Assembly (NCBI GenBank): GCA_040218535.1 | Contig: JAVJRG010000005.1 | Location: 620,001-684,000 of the forward strand | Reading direction: 5' to 3' | DNA length: 64,000 nucleotides | Origin: Lacipirellulaceae bacterium | Lineage (GTDB): Bacteria > Planctomycetota > Planctomycetia > Pirellulales > Lacipirellulaceae | Part shown: one piece after another, positions 1 to 8,584 of the stretch | How the letters are laid out: every line of letters starts with the position of its first letter | Numbering within the stretch: the first letter of the stretch is position 1 | Translations under genes and position numbers: made by a program | Notes under the pieces: model-generated | The model's input: the letters and a program-made list of their open reading frames with translations, nothing else | Told to the model about the DNA's origin: nothing | Database searches by the model: none

Positions 1-1
1 G

Positions 2-1618
2 TTGGTACTACAAGGGCCGGAGTCCTTCAGGCCTCCGGAAATCCTCGAGGTTCGTGGCGAAATCTTCATGCCGCAGAAGGAATTCTTGCGACTGAATGCA
101 GAAGCGGAAGCTGCGGGGAACGAGCCGTTTGCCAATCCGAGGAACGCGACGGCGGGGACGCTCAAGCAGCTTGATCCAAAGGTTGTCGCCGCCAGAAAGT
201 TGCAGTTTATTGCTCACGGTTCCGGGGAATTGAGCGAAGAGATTGCCGACCTGGGAATTGATGCTCATAGCAAACTGCTACAGCAGATTGCCGCGTGGGG
301 TGTGCCGATCAACGCTCGGAACCGCCAATGTGAATCGATTCGCGAGGTGCTGCGTGAGTTGGAAGCGTTCGACACGGAGCGACTAGAACTCAGCTACGGG
401 GTGGATGGGGTCGTCGTGAAAGTCGACCGCTACGATTTCCAGCAGCAGCTCGGCTACACGAGCAAGTTCCCACGTTGGGCGATTGCCTACAAGTACGCCA
501 CCGAACAAGCGGAAACGACGGTCCTGGAAATCCAGTGGCAGATGGGCAAGACCGGGAAGCTGACACCGCGGGCACGGATGGAGCCGGTGTTCGTCGCGGG
601 GACGACCGTGCAGCATGCGACGCTTCACAACTTTGGCGAACTTGAACGCAAGGACGTGCGGGTTGGCGATCAAGTGATCATTGAGAAGGCCGGCGAGATC
701 ATCCCGCAGGTCGTACGCTCGCTCAAAGAGAAACGTCCCGCAGGCGTCGAACCAGTCGTCCCGCCGTCGGAATGTCCCGAATGTGGCAGCGAAGTCGAGC
801 CCGAGATTGGCAACAATGGACGAGAGACCGGTCGTTATTGCATCAACCCGGAGTGCCCGGCCCAGTTGCGCGAGCGGCTGATGCACTTTGCTGGTCGCGG
901 CCAGATGGACATTGATGGGCTTGGCGAGAAGGCGATCATCCAACTGGCCGACGCGGGGCTACTCAATTCGTTCGGTGACATCTTCTGCTTGAAAGACCAT
1001 CGCGAAGAGATGCTCAAGCTGGAACGGATGGGCGAAAAGAAGGTCGACAATCTTCTCGCTAGCATCGAAGAGGTCAAATCACGCGGCTTGGCACGTGTGT
1101 TGGGTAGTTTGGGGATCCGGCACGTCGGCTCGACCGGCTCGCGTATCCTCGCCGAACACTACGGCACGCTTGACGCACTGATGGCAGCAAGCGAGGAGGA
1201 TATCCGCACGTTCAAAATCAACGGTCGCGAATCGGGCATCGGCGAAGAGATCGCCAAGAGCCTCTACCACTTTCTGCACAGCGAACGGGGCCAGTTCGTC
1301 TTTCAGGAACTCCGCGAAGCGGGCGTCGATCTCACCGAGCCGCAACCCGAGGCGACCGAAGGCGGCTCGCAACTTTTCGCAGGCAAGTCCCTCGTCGTGA
1401 CCGGCAAGCTGGAACAATACAGCCGCGACGAAATTCACGACCTGATCCGCCAACACGGCGGTCGCGCGGCGAGTAGTGTCTCGAAGTCGACGGACTATCT
1501 GATCGCTGGAGAGAAAGCCGGCAGCAAGTTGGCCAAGGCGGAGAAGCTTGGGGTGGCGGTGATTAGCGAGGGGGAGTTTTTAGAGATGTTGTCACAGGCT
1601 CTAGACCCAGATGGCTAG
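2..1618 (+). CDS. ligA: NAD-dependent DNA ligase LigA (5' truncated by window edge)
   Basis: LigA seals nicks in duplex DNA during replication and repair, using NAD+. The reading frame is open from the first bases of the window, so the start lies upstream; 538 aa are visible against roughly 670 for the family. The missing part holds the KxDG adenylation lysine. Visible are VRGE near residue 17, DGVVVK near 134, KFPRWAIAYKY near 155 and the OB-fold. A four-Cys zinc finger follows (CPEC and two more Cys, about 256-290). Helix-hairpin-helix repeats (MDIDGLGEKA, LGIRHVG) come next. A C-terminal BRCT domain starts near 455 with LFAGKSLVVTGKL. Nothing looks broken in the visible portion. The next gene begins about 60 bases downstream but differs in composition, so an operon is unlikely. 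Confidence 0.97.
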   Translation: MVLQGPESFRPPEILEVRGEIFMPQKEFLRLNAEAEAAGNEPFANPRNATAGTLKQLDPKVVAARKLQFIAHGSGELSEEIADLGIDAHSKLLQQIAAWGVPINARNRQCESIREVLRELEAFDTERLELSYGVDGVVVKVDRYDFQQQLGYTSKFPRWAIAYKYATEQAETTVLEIQWQMGKTGKLTPRARMEPVFVAGTTVQHATLHNFGELERKDVRVGDQVIIEKAGEIIPQVVRSLKEKRPAGVEPVVPPSECPECGSEVEPEIGNNGRETGRYCINPECPAQLRERLMHFAGRGQMDIDGLGEKAIIQLADAGLLNSFGDIFCLKDHREEMLKLERMGEKKVDNLLASIEEVKSRGLARVLGSLGIRHVGSTGSRILAEHYGTLDALMAASEEDIRTFKINGRESGIGEEIAKSLYHFLHSERGQFVFQELREAGVDLTEPQPEATEGGSQLFAGKSLVVTGKLEQYSRDEIHDLIRQHGGRAASSVSKSTDYLIAGEKAGSKLAKAEKLGVAVISEGEFLEMLSQALDPDG

Positions 1619-1677
1619 GCCTAGGGGTTCTAAGTGTTTTGGTCATGCTTTCGCAGAAGAATGATGTAAGGATTGCA

Positions 1678-2523
1678 ATGAATTACTGGTTGTTCAACGC
1701 GGAGAAACAGCCCCAGTTATCTCGGAATGCTGAGGATATTTGGTTTGAGGAAAACATGGGGTACTCAGCCAATGAACGTGAGAAGTACGGAGTCCCACTT
1801 GGAAAAATGGTCCCAGGTGATCGCGTGCTTATGTATGTGAATAACAAAGGATACGTTGGTATCGGGACTGTTACAGCTAGTTGGAATGGCAAGGGTTATA
1901 AGCAAAAGCATGTCTATAAAGGATGCGATTACCCTGAGTATAGGATTTCAATCAATTGGCAGTACGATTTACGCCGCACCCCATTCGAGATTGGATGGGT
2001 GTCTCCGCAGTTTCTATGTTCTGTTACAAAGCCAGAGTTACTTGAGCGTATCAAGACAGTATTGGATTGTGCATCCAAGGGTTACTTACCGCGACCACTC
2101 GCTGAAGAAGCGAGTGAGTATTTACCAACTGATGAGGACGAAAGGCAAGAAGCCCATCGTCAAGTGAAAGAGCGCCGCGGTCAGCGTGTTTTCCGCGACA
2201 AACTTCTGAAGCGATATGGAAAGCGATGCCAAGTTACGGGTAGTGAACTCCTAGACGTAATAGAAGCAGCGCACATCAGACCTCATCGAGGCACCAAAGA
2301 TCATCATGTAGGCAATGGCATGCTGTTAAGAGCAGATGTACACACACTGTTCGATCTCGACCTGATAGGCATAGAACCAGGAACACTCAAGATTATTTGC
2401 TCGAAGAACATAAAGCATGAATACGCTAATGTCGTTCGCAATCGGCTTCTGGTTACTGAAGGCAATCGCCCTTCAGAAAAAGCTCTTCAGTATCGGTATA
2501 AGCGATTCTGTTATCGCCAGTAG
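1678..2523 (+). CDS. PUA/EVE-like domain fused to HNH endonuclease
   Basis: The C-terminal part (about residues 170-245) matches the HNH_2 type nuclease: CQVTG, then EAAHIRPH, then NGMLLRADVHTLFD, giving Cys, His-His and Asn/Asp/His metal-site residues in family order. The N-terminal 130 residues start NYWLFNAEK and contain GDRVLMYVNNKGYVGIGTV, which looks like an EVE/PUA-superfamily fold that reads modified bases; this domain call is inference. Such fusions suit a modification-dependent (type IV-like) restriction role. ATG at 1678 is chosen because AAGGA lies 7 bases upstream; an in-frame TTG at 1639 is possible. The gene is clearly AT-richer than its neighbours and uses different codons, suggesting recent acquisition. 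No methyltransferase or partner nuclease is adjacent, so it would act alone. Confidence 0.85.
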   Translation: MNYWLFNAEKQPQLSRNAEDIWFEENMGYSANEREKYGVPLGKMVPGDRVLMYVNNKGYVGIGTVTASWNGKGYKQKHVYKGCDYPEYRISINWQYDLRRTPFEIGWVSPQFLCSVTKPELLERIKTVLDCASKGYLPRPLAEEASEYLPTDEDERQEAHRQVKERRGQRVFRDKLLKRYGKRCQVTGSELLDVIEAAHIRPHRGTKDHHVGNGMLLRADVHTLFDLDLIGIEPGTLKIICSKNIKHEYANVVRNRLLVTEGNRPSEKALQYRYKRFCYRQ

Positions 2524-2582
2524 TGGACGCAAAGCTTTGTCGTAATATGTGTCTACATCACCCACAAACAGGGATGAATAGT

Positions 2583-3191
2583 TCACTCAACCCGTATCAG
2601 CACCTCATTCCTTCGCAAAAACCCCGGCGTCCACGGGGGATCGTAGCCGGCGAATTCGTAATTGTCTTTGCCGACGAGTTCCTTTTCTGCCAGCCACTTT
2701 TCGAGCTTCGCCTTTGCTTCGGCAATCTTCGCTTCGGTCATCTTGCCGGAGAAGCGGATGACGGCGAAGCGTCCGCCTGGGCGTTTACGCACTTTCACTT
2801 GTGTGCTCGTGGGTTCGGGAACGTTGTCCGCGGCGACTTGCTTGGGGACGACGAAGCCCATCTGACCTGATTCCTCACTGTCACCGGCTTCCATGAAGAC
2901 GGGTACGGTCATGGCGACCTTTTGTTGCTGCTCGTTCTCGCCGCTGATGTAGCCGAACAGTCGCATGAAACTTCCATCGCCGCTGCCGTCACCCTCTGGT
3001 GATCGCGAACGCATTTCGGTGGTTGCCAAGACCAACTCGGGATAATCACGGATTTCAAAGTCGCCTTCGGACTCGACCACGGTATACTCAGCCGCTTCGT
3101 AGGCCGTTCGCGAGGTGTATTTCCAGGCCAGAAAGCCAACGACGATTAGCGTAGTGAAGAATCCATAGAGAATCATTTTCTTGCGCTTCAT
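2583..3191 (-). CDS. SOUL-family heme-binding protein, membrane anchored
   Basis: The 202-aa product has one N-terminal hydrophobic helix (about residues 6-25, ILYGFFTTLIVVGFLAW) that should anchor it in the membrane with the domain outside the cytoplasm. The rest matches SOUL/HBP proteins: YTVVESEGDFEIRDYPELVLA at the start of the domain, FGYISGENEQQQKVAMTVPV in the middle, and AGYDPPWTPGFLRRNEVLI at the end. Family members bind heme or tetrapyrroles; the precise role in bacteria is not settled. It converges with the upstream HNH gene and is divergent from the TSUP permease gene across a gap of about 120 bases. Confidence 0.9.
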   Translation of the reverse strand: MKRKKMILYGFFTTLIVVGFLAWKYTSRTAYEAAEYTVVESEGDFEIRDYPELVLATTEMRSRSPEGDGSGDGSFMRLFGYISGENEQQQKVAMTVPVFMEAGDSEESGQMGFVVPKQVAADNVPEPTSTQVKVRKRPGGRFAVIRFSGKMTEAKIAEAKAKLEKWLAEKELVGKDNYEFAGYDPPWTPGFLRRNEVLIRVE

Positions 3192-3313
3192 TGTATTCGC
3201 TTAATAGGTGGTCAGAATCAGATAGAGTCGAGTCCCGGCAATCTGCAAGTCTTCAAGTGGTTTCGTTCGCAGGTACTCCGTGGATTCAGAATCGTGCTAG
3301 ATAGCCGCACCTC

Positions 3314-4072
3314 ATGACCTACCCTCTCGACCAAATCGCCCTCGTTGCCCTCATCATGGCTTTTGGCAGCGTTGTCCAGGGTGCGGTTGGTTTCGGCTCG
3401 GGGTTGTTAGGAGTACCGTTGTTGGTCCTCGTCGGGTTTTCGATTCCCGAAGCGGCGACGATCAATCTCACTTCGACCGCTGTGCAAAACATCGCTGGGG
3501 CCTGGAAACTACGATCGCATCTTGTGAAGAGTGAACTGGTCCTGCCGGTGACGTTTCGATTGTTGGCGATCCCTTTTGGTACTTATGCCGCCTATCTGGT
3601 TGATCAGCACTTCAACTTGGCGCAGTCGAAGCAGCTTGTCGGCTTCTTTTTACTGGTGGTCGTGAGTCTGTTATGGGGGCTCCGCGTCAAGCCAAGAGAG
3701 TCCCTGGGCGTCGGTTGGCAGGCGCTGGCGTTTGTTTCTTCGGGGTTTCTGATGGGCTTTGCCGCGATGGGGGGATCGCCGATGGTGATCTATGTGAATG
3801 CCTTGGACTGGACCGCGCATAAGTCGCGGGCGCTGCTGTTCTTCTGCTCGGCAATTGCGTTGCCGGTGGTGGCGGCTTCTTTCTGGTGGGACTACGGCAG
3901 CAAGGTTTTGCCGGCTGCGACGACGGCGCTAGTGGTGATGCCGGTGATCTTGATCGGTTTGAAGCTGGGTCTGAGTTTGGGGCATCGGCTATCGAAGCCC
4001 TTGTTTCGGCGGATTACGTATGTGTTGATTCTGTTGGTTGCGGTCGCCTCGATATTAGCCCCGTTGTTCTAA
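3314..4072 (+). CDS. TSUP family permease (TauE/SafE-like)
   Basis: A 252-aa integral membrane protein with about eight hydrophobic segments and the typical TSUP N-terminal half (GSVVQGAVGFGSGLLGVPLLVL), repeated in weaker form near residue 145 (GFLMGFAAMGGSPMVIY). TSUP proteins move sulfite, sulfoacetate or other sulfur-containing anions, and in some cases other small anions, across the inner membrane. Nothing nearby points to a particular substrate. The length is normal. The 3' end faces a long perfect palindrome that probably ends transcription from both sides. Confidence 0.9.
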   Translation: MTYPLDQIALVALIMAFGSVVQGAVGFGSGLLGVPLLVLVGFSIPEAATINLTSTAVQNIAGAWKLRSHLVKSELVLPVTFRLLAIPFGTYAAYLVDQHFNLAQSKQLVGFFLLVVVSLLWGLRVKPRESLGVGWQALAFVSSGFLMGFAAMGGSPMVIYVNALDWTAHKSRALLFFCSAIALPVVAASFWWDYGSKVLPAATTALVVMPVILIGLKLGLSLGHRLSKPLFRRITYVLILLVAVASILAPLF

Positions 4073-4090
4073 TGGGATGCCACCAATCAT

Positions 4091-4158
4091 CATAACCCGA
4101 AGCGTAAGCGAGGGAGAACGCTGGTTGGCGTTCTCCCTCGCTTACGCTTCGGGTTATG
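4091..4158. terminator. 31-bp perfect inverted repeat between convergent genes
   Basis: Bases 4091-4121 are the exact reverse complement of 4128-4158, with a 6-base loop (tggttg). The core cgaagcgtaagcgaggga resembles REP-like palindromes common in planctomycete genomes. Its place between a plus-strand and a minus-strand gene fits a bidirectional terminator, but there is no long T tract. Confidence 0.85.
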
Positions 4159-4174
4159 ATTTTACGGACCCCTA

Positions 4175-4498
4175 CTAGCTAGAATCTCTTTGATCGTCAG
4201 CAACTTCAACATCTCGCAGTCGATGATCGAAGAGAAACGGTCCGAAGGGAAAGACTGCTGCGATAATCCCTGTGATGGCCAGCTTGTGCGGGATCGGTAC
4301 GCGTGAGATCGCGACCCAAAAAGCAACGCCCAAGCAAACAAACAGAAAACCATGCGCGGAACCGACAATCCGCACTGCCTGGGGCATGTCGGCGAAATAC
4401 TTCAGCGGCATGGCGACGCCGAATAGCAAGAGCGTGGAGACGCCTTCGACGAGGCTGAGTGTTCTCAGGCGGCTGAGGAATTTGAGATCACGATCCAT
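4175..4498 (-). CDS. DUF3817 membrane protein
   Basis: A 107-aa protein with three hydrophobic segments (about residues 18-33, 44-65 and 74-90) and the family pattern LSLVEGVSTLLLFGVAMPLKYFADMPQAVRIVGSAHG followed by a polar stretch and HKLAITGIIAAVFPFGPFLFD, so it fits DUF3817. Function is unknown; homologues are small inner-membrane proteins. It lies ten bases downstream of msrB on the same strand and is probably co-transcribed with it. Confidence 0.88.
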   Translation of the reverse strand: MDRDLKFLSRLRTLSLVEGVSTLLLFGVAMPLKYFADMPQAVRIVGSAHGFLFVCLGVAFWVAISRVPIPHKLAITGIIAAVFPFGPFLFDHRLRDVEVADDQRDSS

Positions 4499-4508
4499 TG
4501 GCGGTTTG

Positions 4509-4913
4509 CTAAGGTTGGATGACAGCGGGCAGTTCTTTCCCTTTCTCGATGAAACGAATCGAGAGAGAATTCACGCAGTGCCGCGTATCTTTCGGAGTTT
4601 TCCTCTCCCCGTGAAAAACGTGGCCAAGATGACCGCCGCAATTTTTGCAGACGATCTCGGTGCGGCGGCCGTCGGGGTCAGGGTGGCGGGCGACGGAATT
4701 GGGTAGTTCGTCGTCGAAGCTCGGCCAGCCGCAGCCGCTGTCGAACTTATCGTCTGAGCTGTAGAGCGGCGCATTGCAACGGCGGCAGAGGTAAGTGCCC
4801 TCGGCTTTCCAATCGTTGTACTCGCCGGTAAAAGGGCGTTCGGTCCCTTTGTTGACGATCACGTAGGTTTCTTCGTCGTTGAGCGGGTTGTATGCTGTGT
4901 TCTCACTATCCAT
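4509..4913 (-). CDS. msrB: Peptide-methionine (R)-S-oxide reductase MsrB
   Basis: MsrB reduces methionine-R-sulfoxide in oxidised proteins, with thioredoxin as electron donor. The 134-aa protein has both zinc CxxC pairs (Cys43/Cys46 and Cys89/Cys92), the CGWPSF signature with Cys61, and the RHCVNS motif with catalytic Cys113. It is a single-domain cytoplasmic form without signal peptide and without an MsrA fusion. The ATG at 4913 gives the usual length. The gene precedes a DUF3817 gene on the same strand. Confidence 0.96.
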   Translation of the reverse strand: MDSENTAYNPLNDEETYVIVNKGTERPFTGEYNDWKAEGTYLCRRCNAPLYSSDDKFDSGCGWPSFDDELPNSVARHPDPDGRRTEIVCKNCGGHLGHVFHGERKTPKDTRHCVNSLSIRFIEKGKELPAVIQP

Positions 4914-5161
4914 CGGACTCCTAACTCTTTGCTGGGCAGGGTTTACGTCGAACTCAAATCAAGATCAGTCTGTTGATCAGGTGCGACTTCTTTCAGGCCC
5001 GTCTCGTCATCGTTGTTGAGTAACAAGGTGTGCTGGATTCGGCCTGAAGGATATGGGGCTTTCGTTTGCAATGCCCATCTACGGGTGGGTAGACTACGGT
5101 CTCTCCACGTCGGTCGTCCCCGCGGGTTTTTTGCTTTCAACAATCAGCATTGAGCAACACC
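4914..5161. other. Intergenic gap with possible structured leader
   Basis: The gap separates divergent genes. Read on the plus strand it contains several short complementary stretches: ttcaggcc near 4996 with ggcctgaa near 5040, and a hairpin near 5092-5115 with GTGG/CCAC and AGAC/GTCT paired around tacg. A run cccgcgggttttttgc follows near 5120. This could be a leader RNA or attenuator for the large surface protein, but it matches no riboswitch class I can name. A 66-codon minus-strand frame across it shows no recognisable domain. Confidence 0.3.
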
Positions 5162-8100
5162 ATGTCTCCTAAGTCGATGTTCCGTAATCTTCGCGATAAA
5201 GCTAACCGTAGTCGTCGAGTCAAGTTTTTCAAAGGCCGTTCGCTGAAATACGAGATTCTTGAGGGACGCCGGGTGTTGAGCGTCTCAGGGCCGATGGGGA
5301 TCAACGAATGTGCGCCGGAGTTTGTAGACTCAGCGATGGACGGCCTCACAGCTCCGGTAACCTCGGCGCAGTTCCGACCCGGTGAGGCCATCACCTTTAG
5401 CGTTCCCGTCAGTAACAGCAACTATGGCGATGGCGGCGCAAACGCGACAGCTTTAGAGGATATTTTCCTCTCACTCGACCCTGACGAAGCCATACGCAAC
5501 AACGGAGCGACGGCCTCAGGCGCTACGCTAACTTTCGATTCTGCGAACAATGAGTGGGACTTTAGTTGGACGCCCAGTGAAGCCCAGTTGGACGCAAAAC
5601 GAATCGCAGCGGACGCCGAAGCCGCCATGACGGGGGATGAGCCGGACTATAGTTTCCGATTCTTCATCATTGCCAGTGATGATGGGAGTGGCGTAGACGG
5701 CGGGAACAACGCGCAAGGGACACCCCTTTCAGATTCCTATGCGTTTCGGCTGAACGTCAACGATAACCCGGTCTTCGACTTGGATGTCCCTAACGATGGG
5801 TTCATGTTCACGGAAAGAGATCCCAATACCCCCATTGCTGACACCGAAGTGCCGTTGGTTGGCCCGAATTTTGGGATTAGTTTCGCGAGAGGTGGCACAC
5901 TCAATTTGGTCGAAGTACGGATCAAATCTCCGCTGCCAGGAGAGACCATTCAGGTGGACGAAAGCGTCTTGGCACCGAATGATCTTGAGCTCGCTGGGCC
6001 GAATGGAGCTACAAGTCTTATTATCCGCACCACCATGGGTGTGCAGCCTACCGTCGAGCAATACGAAAACGTGTTGCGCACGCTCACTTACAATAGCACC
6101 TCGGATGATCCAGCGGTGGAACGACTCATCGAGGTGAAAATCACCGATGACGGCAATCGTTTTGCAGCACAAGATGCGCGGGTTGTGATCACTCCGACAA
6201 ACGATAAGCCCGACCTCGAAGAAATCCCTAATCAATCCGTTGCTTTCGGTGAGACGGTCATGGTGACTCTCAACGCCACTGATCCGGACGCGGGGATCAA
6301 TTCCAGCCGACCGAGTGATTCGATCATCTTCCAGATCACCAATAGCAGTCTCTCAGGGGGGATGATTGCCGCGCCACTACAAACCGTTCGCAATTCACAA
6401 GGTGCGTTCTCAACGACTTTCACATTCCAGCCAACCGCGGAACAGATTCAACAGATTAAGAGCAATACTCCTGCTGGTGTCACGCCGTTTTTCGAGTTTA
6501 CGATTTCCGCCACCGATAACAGCACGAATCGTACAGGCTTTAATGAAAGCCCCGCCGACACGGAGACTTTCCGCATCACCATTCGTAACGCTTCTCCAGT
6601 TGCTGTAGACGACGTTGCCTACCCGAATGAGTTCGACATCAGTGAGGACGCGGACGCGACGCTGCTGGGACTTATGGGCCTGATTGACTTGCTAGACAAT
6701 GACAGCGACCCCGATGGCGATCCGCTTGTGGTTTCGGGAGTTTCTGTCAACGGAACGCAGTTCAACGTTGGTCAGCAGTTCACGCATCCGTCGAGTGGTG
6801 CCTTGATCACGGTCGATGAGCAAGGCCGTGTCACTTACGATCCGAATGGTCAGTTCGAGAGTCTTGATGAGGGTGATGAAGTAACCGATACGTTTACCTA
6901 CACCATCAGTGATGGGAATGGTGGCACCGATATGGCGAACGCGACGGTCACCATTCTTGGCCGCAACGACGCTCCAACACAAAGGCTCGACAATCAGAAT
7001 ATGCCTCTTGTGCCCATGTTCACAATAGATGAGCAATCTGGTGCGAACGATCTGGATCCGATGGTCTTCTTCGCTGCCGTCGATGATGTTGATGAGGAGG
7101 ACAACGCCGGCACTTTCAGCTTGGGCGGAGTTTTGGCTCAGCAGGGCTTCTCCTTTGACAGCGTCAACCGGCGGATTTCTTTCAATCCGAATTATCTCGC
7201 GGACATTCCGATCAACGATACCGTCGAGATCGATTTTATTGCCCGTGTGGAAGATAGCAGCGGAGCCGTGGTCAATGTGCCTTCAAAGATTACCGTACGT
7301 GGGGTAGACACGCCTCCGACGACGCAGACGGACTCCTATGATGCCAACGAAGATGAAACGCTGTCTGTCACGGACCGTGCGTTCGGCGTCTTGGGTAACG
7401 ACTCCGACGATGGCGGCAACGCTGCTTTGACGGTTTCGCAGGTGAATGGACAGACGACCAACGTGGGCATGGAGCTTGACGTTATGGACACAACGGGCAC
7501 TTACAACGGCAAGCTGACGGTCAACTCCGATGGAACCTTTACGTTTGACCCTCAACCGGGCGTTCCGGGTGGTTTTGATGATCTCGGTGCCAACGACTCG
7601 GCGACCGTTCAGTTCAACTACACCGCCAGGGATGCTAACGGCGGTGAAAGTGTCCCTGCTCAGACGGTGACGATTACTGTCGCCGGAAGGAACGATGCGC
7701 CCGATGCCGTTGATGATGGCGGAGCGAACTTCACGACCAACGAGGATACGGCGCTTGTCGGTGCTAACGTCTTAGACAACGATCAGGATATTGATGGCGA
7801 TTCGCTGACGGTCTTCGCGGTCAACGGGATGAACTCGGGAGTTGGCACAAATCTGCCTGTGACTAGTACTGGAGGACGTGACGCTACCATTATGGTTGGG
7901 CAATCTGGCGAAGTGACGTTTGACCCGAGCGGGATATTCGATTCGCTTGGAGCGGGCGAGAGCGATACGATATCATTCACCTATTTGGCCGTCGATAGTC
8001 TCTCTAATAGCAATACGGCCACGGTGACGCTCACGATCACTGGCGTCAACGACGCCCCCGTGATTGATCGCGGGCAACTGGCTAGTGCGATTCAGCAGGC

Positions 8101-8401
8101 TCTGGGCCGCAGCACAACGCCCGATCTGAGCCAGCCGATCCAGGTCCAGCGGAATAATCTGTTTAGCTTCGATTTCGCTGCGACAGTCTCTGACATCGAC
8201 ACCCCAGTTCCAGGCGTCACGTTTTCACTTTCTGAGAATGTCCCCAACGCGCAGAACCAACCGAGCATTAGCAACGGAGGGCAGTTCACTTGGACACCTA
8301 GTGCTAACGGCACCTTTACTTTGACGTTTGGAGCCGTGAATTCTGATTTCAAAGCGGACAATGTCACGATCACATTTGAAGTCGTGAACGTCGTGATCTA
8401 G
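5162..8401 (+). CDS. Large extracellular protein with tandem cadherin-like (VCBS/tandem-95) repeats
   Basis: About 1080 aa. Near residue 30 is the planctomycete N-terminal signature YEILEGRRVLS (LExRxLL type), preceded by a basic stretch; it is thought to mark exported surface proteins. The rest is built from immunoglobulin/cadherin-like units of roughly 100-110 residues carrying the linkers DNDSDPDGDPL, GNDSDDGGNAALTV and DNDQDIDGDSL, with Asp-rich sites expected to bind calcium, and closing strands such as DTFTYTISDGNGGTDMANATVTI. Unit ends are marked by GRNDAP or GVNDAP. No dockerin, PEP-CTERM or other cell-wall anchor is visible at the C terminus. ATG at 5162 is preferred over TTG at 5150. 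A role in adhesion or matrix is inferred. The beta-barrel gene downstream follows after 183 bases. Confidence 0.9.
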   Translation: MSPKSMFRNLRDKANRSRRVKFFKGRSLKYEILEGRRVLSVSGPMGINECAPEFVDSAMDGLTAPVTSAQFRPGEAITFSVPVSNSNYGDGGANATALEDIFLSLDPDEAIRNNGATASGATLTFDSANNEWDFSWTPSEAQLDAKRIAADAEAAMTGDEPDYSFRFFIIASDDGSGVDGGNNAQGTPLSDSYAFRLNVNDNPVFDLDVPNDGFMFTERDPNTPIADTEVPLVGPNFGISFARGGTLNLVEVRIKSPLPGETIQVDESVLAPNDLELAGPNGATSLIIRTTMGVQPTVEQYENVLRTLTYNSTSDDPAVERLIEVKITDDGNRFAAQDARVVITPTNDKPDLEEIPNQSVAFGETVMVTLNATDPDAGINSSRPSDSIIFQITNSSLSGGMIAAPLQTVRNSQGAFSTTFTFQPTAEQIQQIKSNTPAGVTPFFEFTISATDNSTNRTGFNESPADTETFRITIRNASPVAVDDVAYPNEFDISEDADATLLGLMGLIDLLDNDSDPDGDPLVVSGVSVNGTQFNVGQQFTHPSSGALITVDEQGRVTYDPNGQFESLDEGDEVTDTFTYTISDGNGGTDMANATVTILGRNDAPTQRLDNQNMPLVPMFTIDEQSGANDLDPMVFFAAVDDVDEEDNAGTFSLGGVLAQQGFSFDSVNRRISFNPNYLADIPINDTVEIDFIARVEDSSGAVVNVPSKITVRGVDTPPTTQTDSYDANEDETLSVTDRAFGVLGNDSDDGGNAALTVSQVNGQTTNVGMELDVMDTTGTYNGKLTVNSDGTFTFDPQPGVPGGFDDLGANDSATVQFNYTARDANGGESVPAQTVTITVAGRNDAPDAVDDGGANFTTNEDTALVGANVLDNDQDIDGDSLTVFAVNGMNSGVGTNLPVTSTGGRDATIMVGQSGEVTFDPSGIFDSLGAGESDTISFTYLAVDSLSNSNTATVTLTITGVNDAPVIDRGQLASAIQQALGRSTTPDLSQPIQVQRNNLFSFDFAATVSDIDTPVPGVTFSLSENVPNAQNQPSISNGGQFTWTPSANGTFTLTFGAVNSDFKADNVTITFEVVNVVI

Positions 8402-8584
8402 AGGCACGAACTAGAAACCAGCCAGTCCGCTGAACTTGTTAAACTTTGATGATTAGGCAGCCGATGATTCTGGTAGCGGTAGCTATGCGCACATTCAGCG
8501 CACCTGCCGCACTGCAGGGGGGCACACTTGTGCTAGCATCGTGACCTGGGTTTTCGCCTCAGGCATGATCGAAGGTGTGCCGAA

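Noticed and set aside
383-943. 186-aa minus-strand open frame within ligA
   Set aside because: Lies wholly antisense to a clear ligase coding sequence; no domain and codon pattern is the mirror of ligA.
4943-5143. 66-aa minus-strand open frame upstream of the surface protein
   Set aside because: No recognisable domain, no ribosome site, and the region looks like noncoding leader.
8520-8545. Possible sigma-54 promoter near ggggcacacttgtgc
   Set aside because: GG-to-GC spacing and the -24 element do not fit the consensus together.
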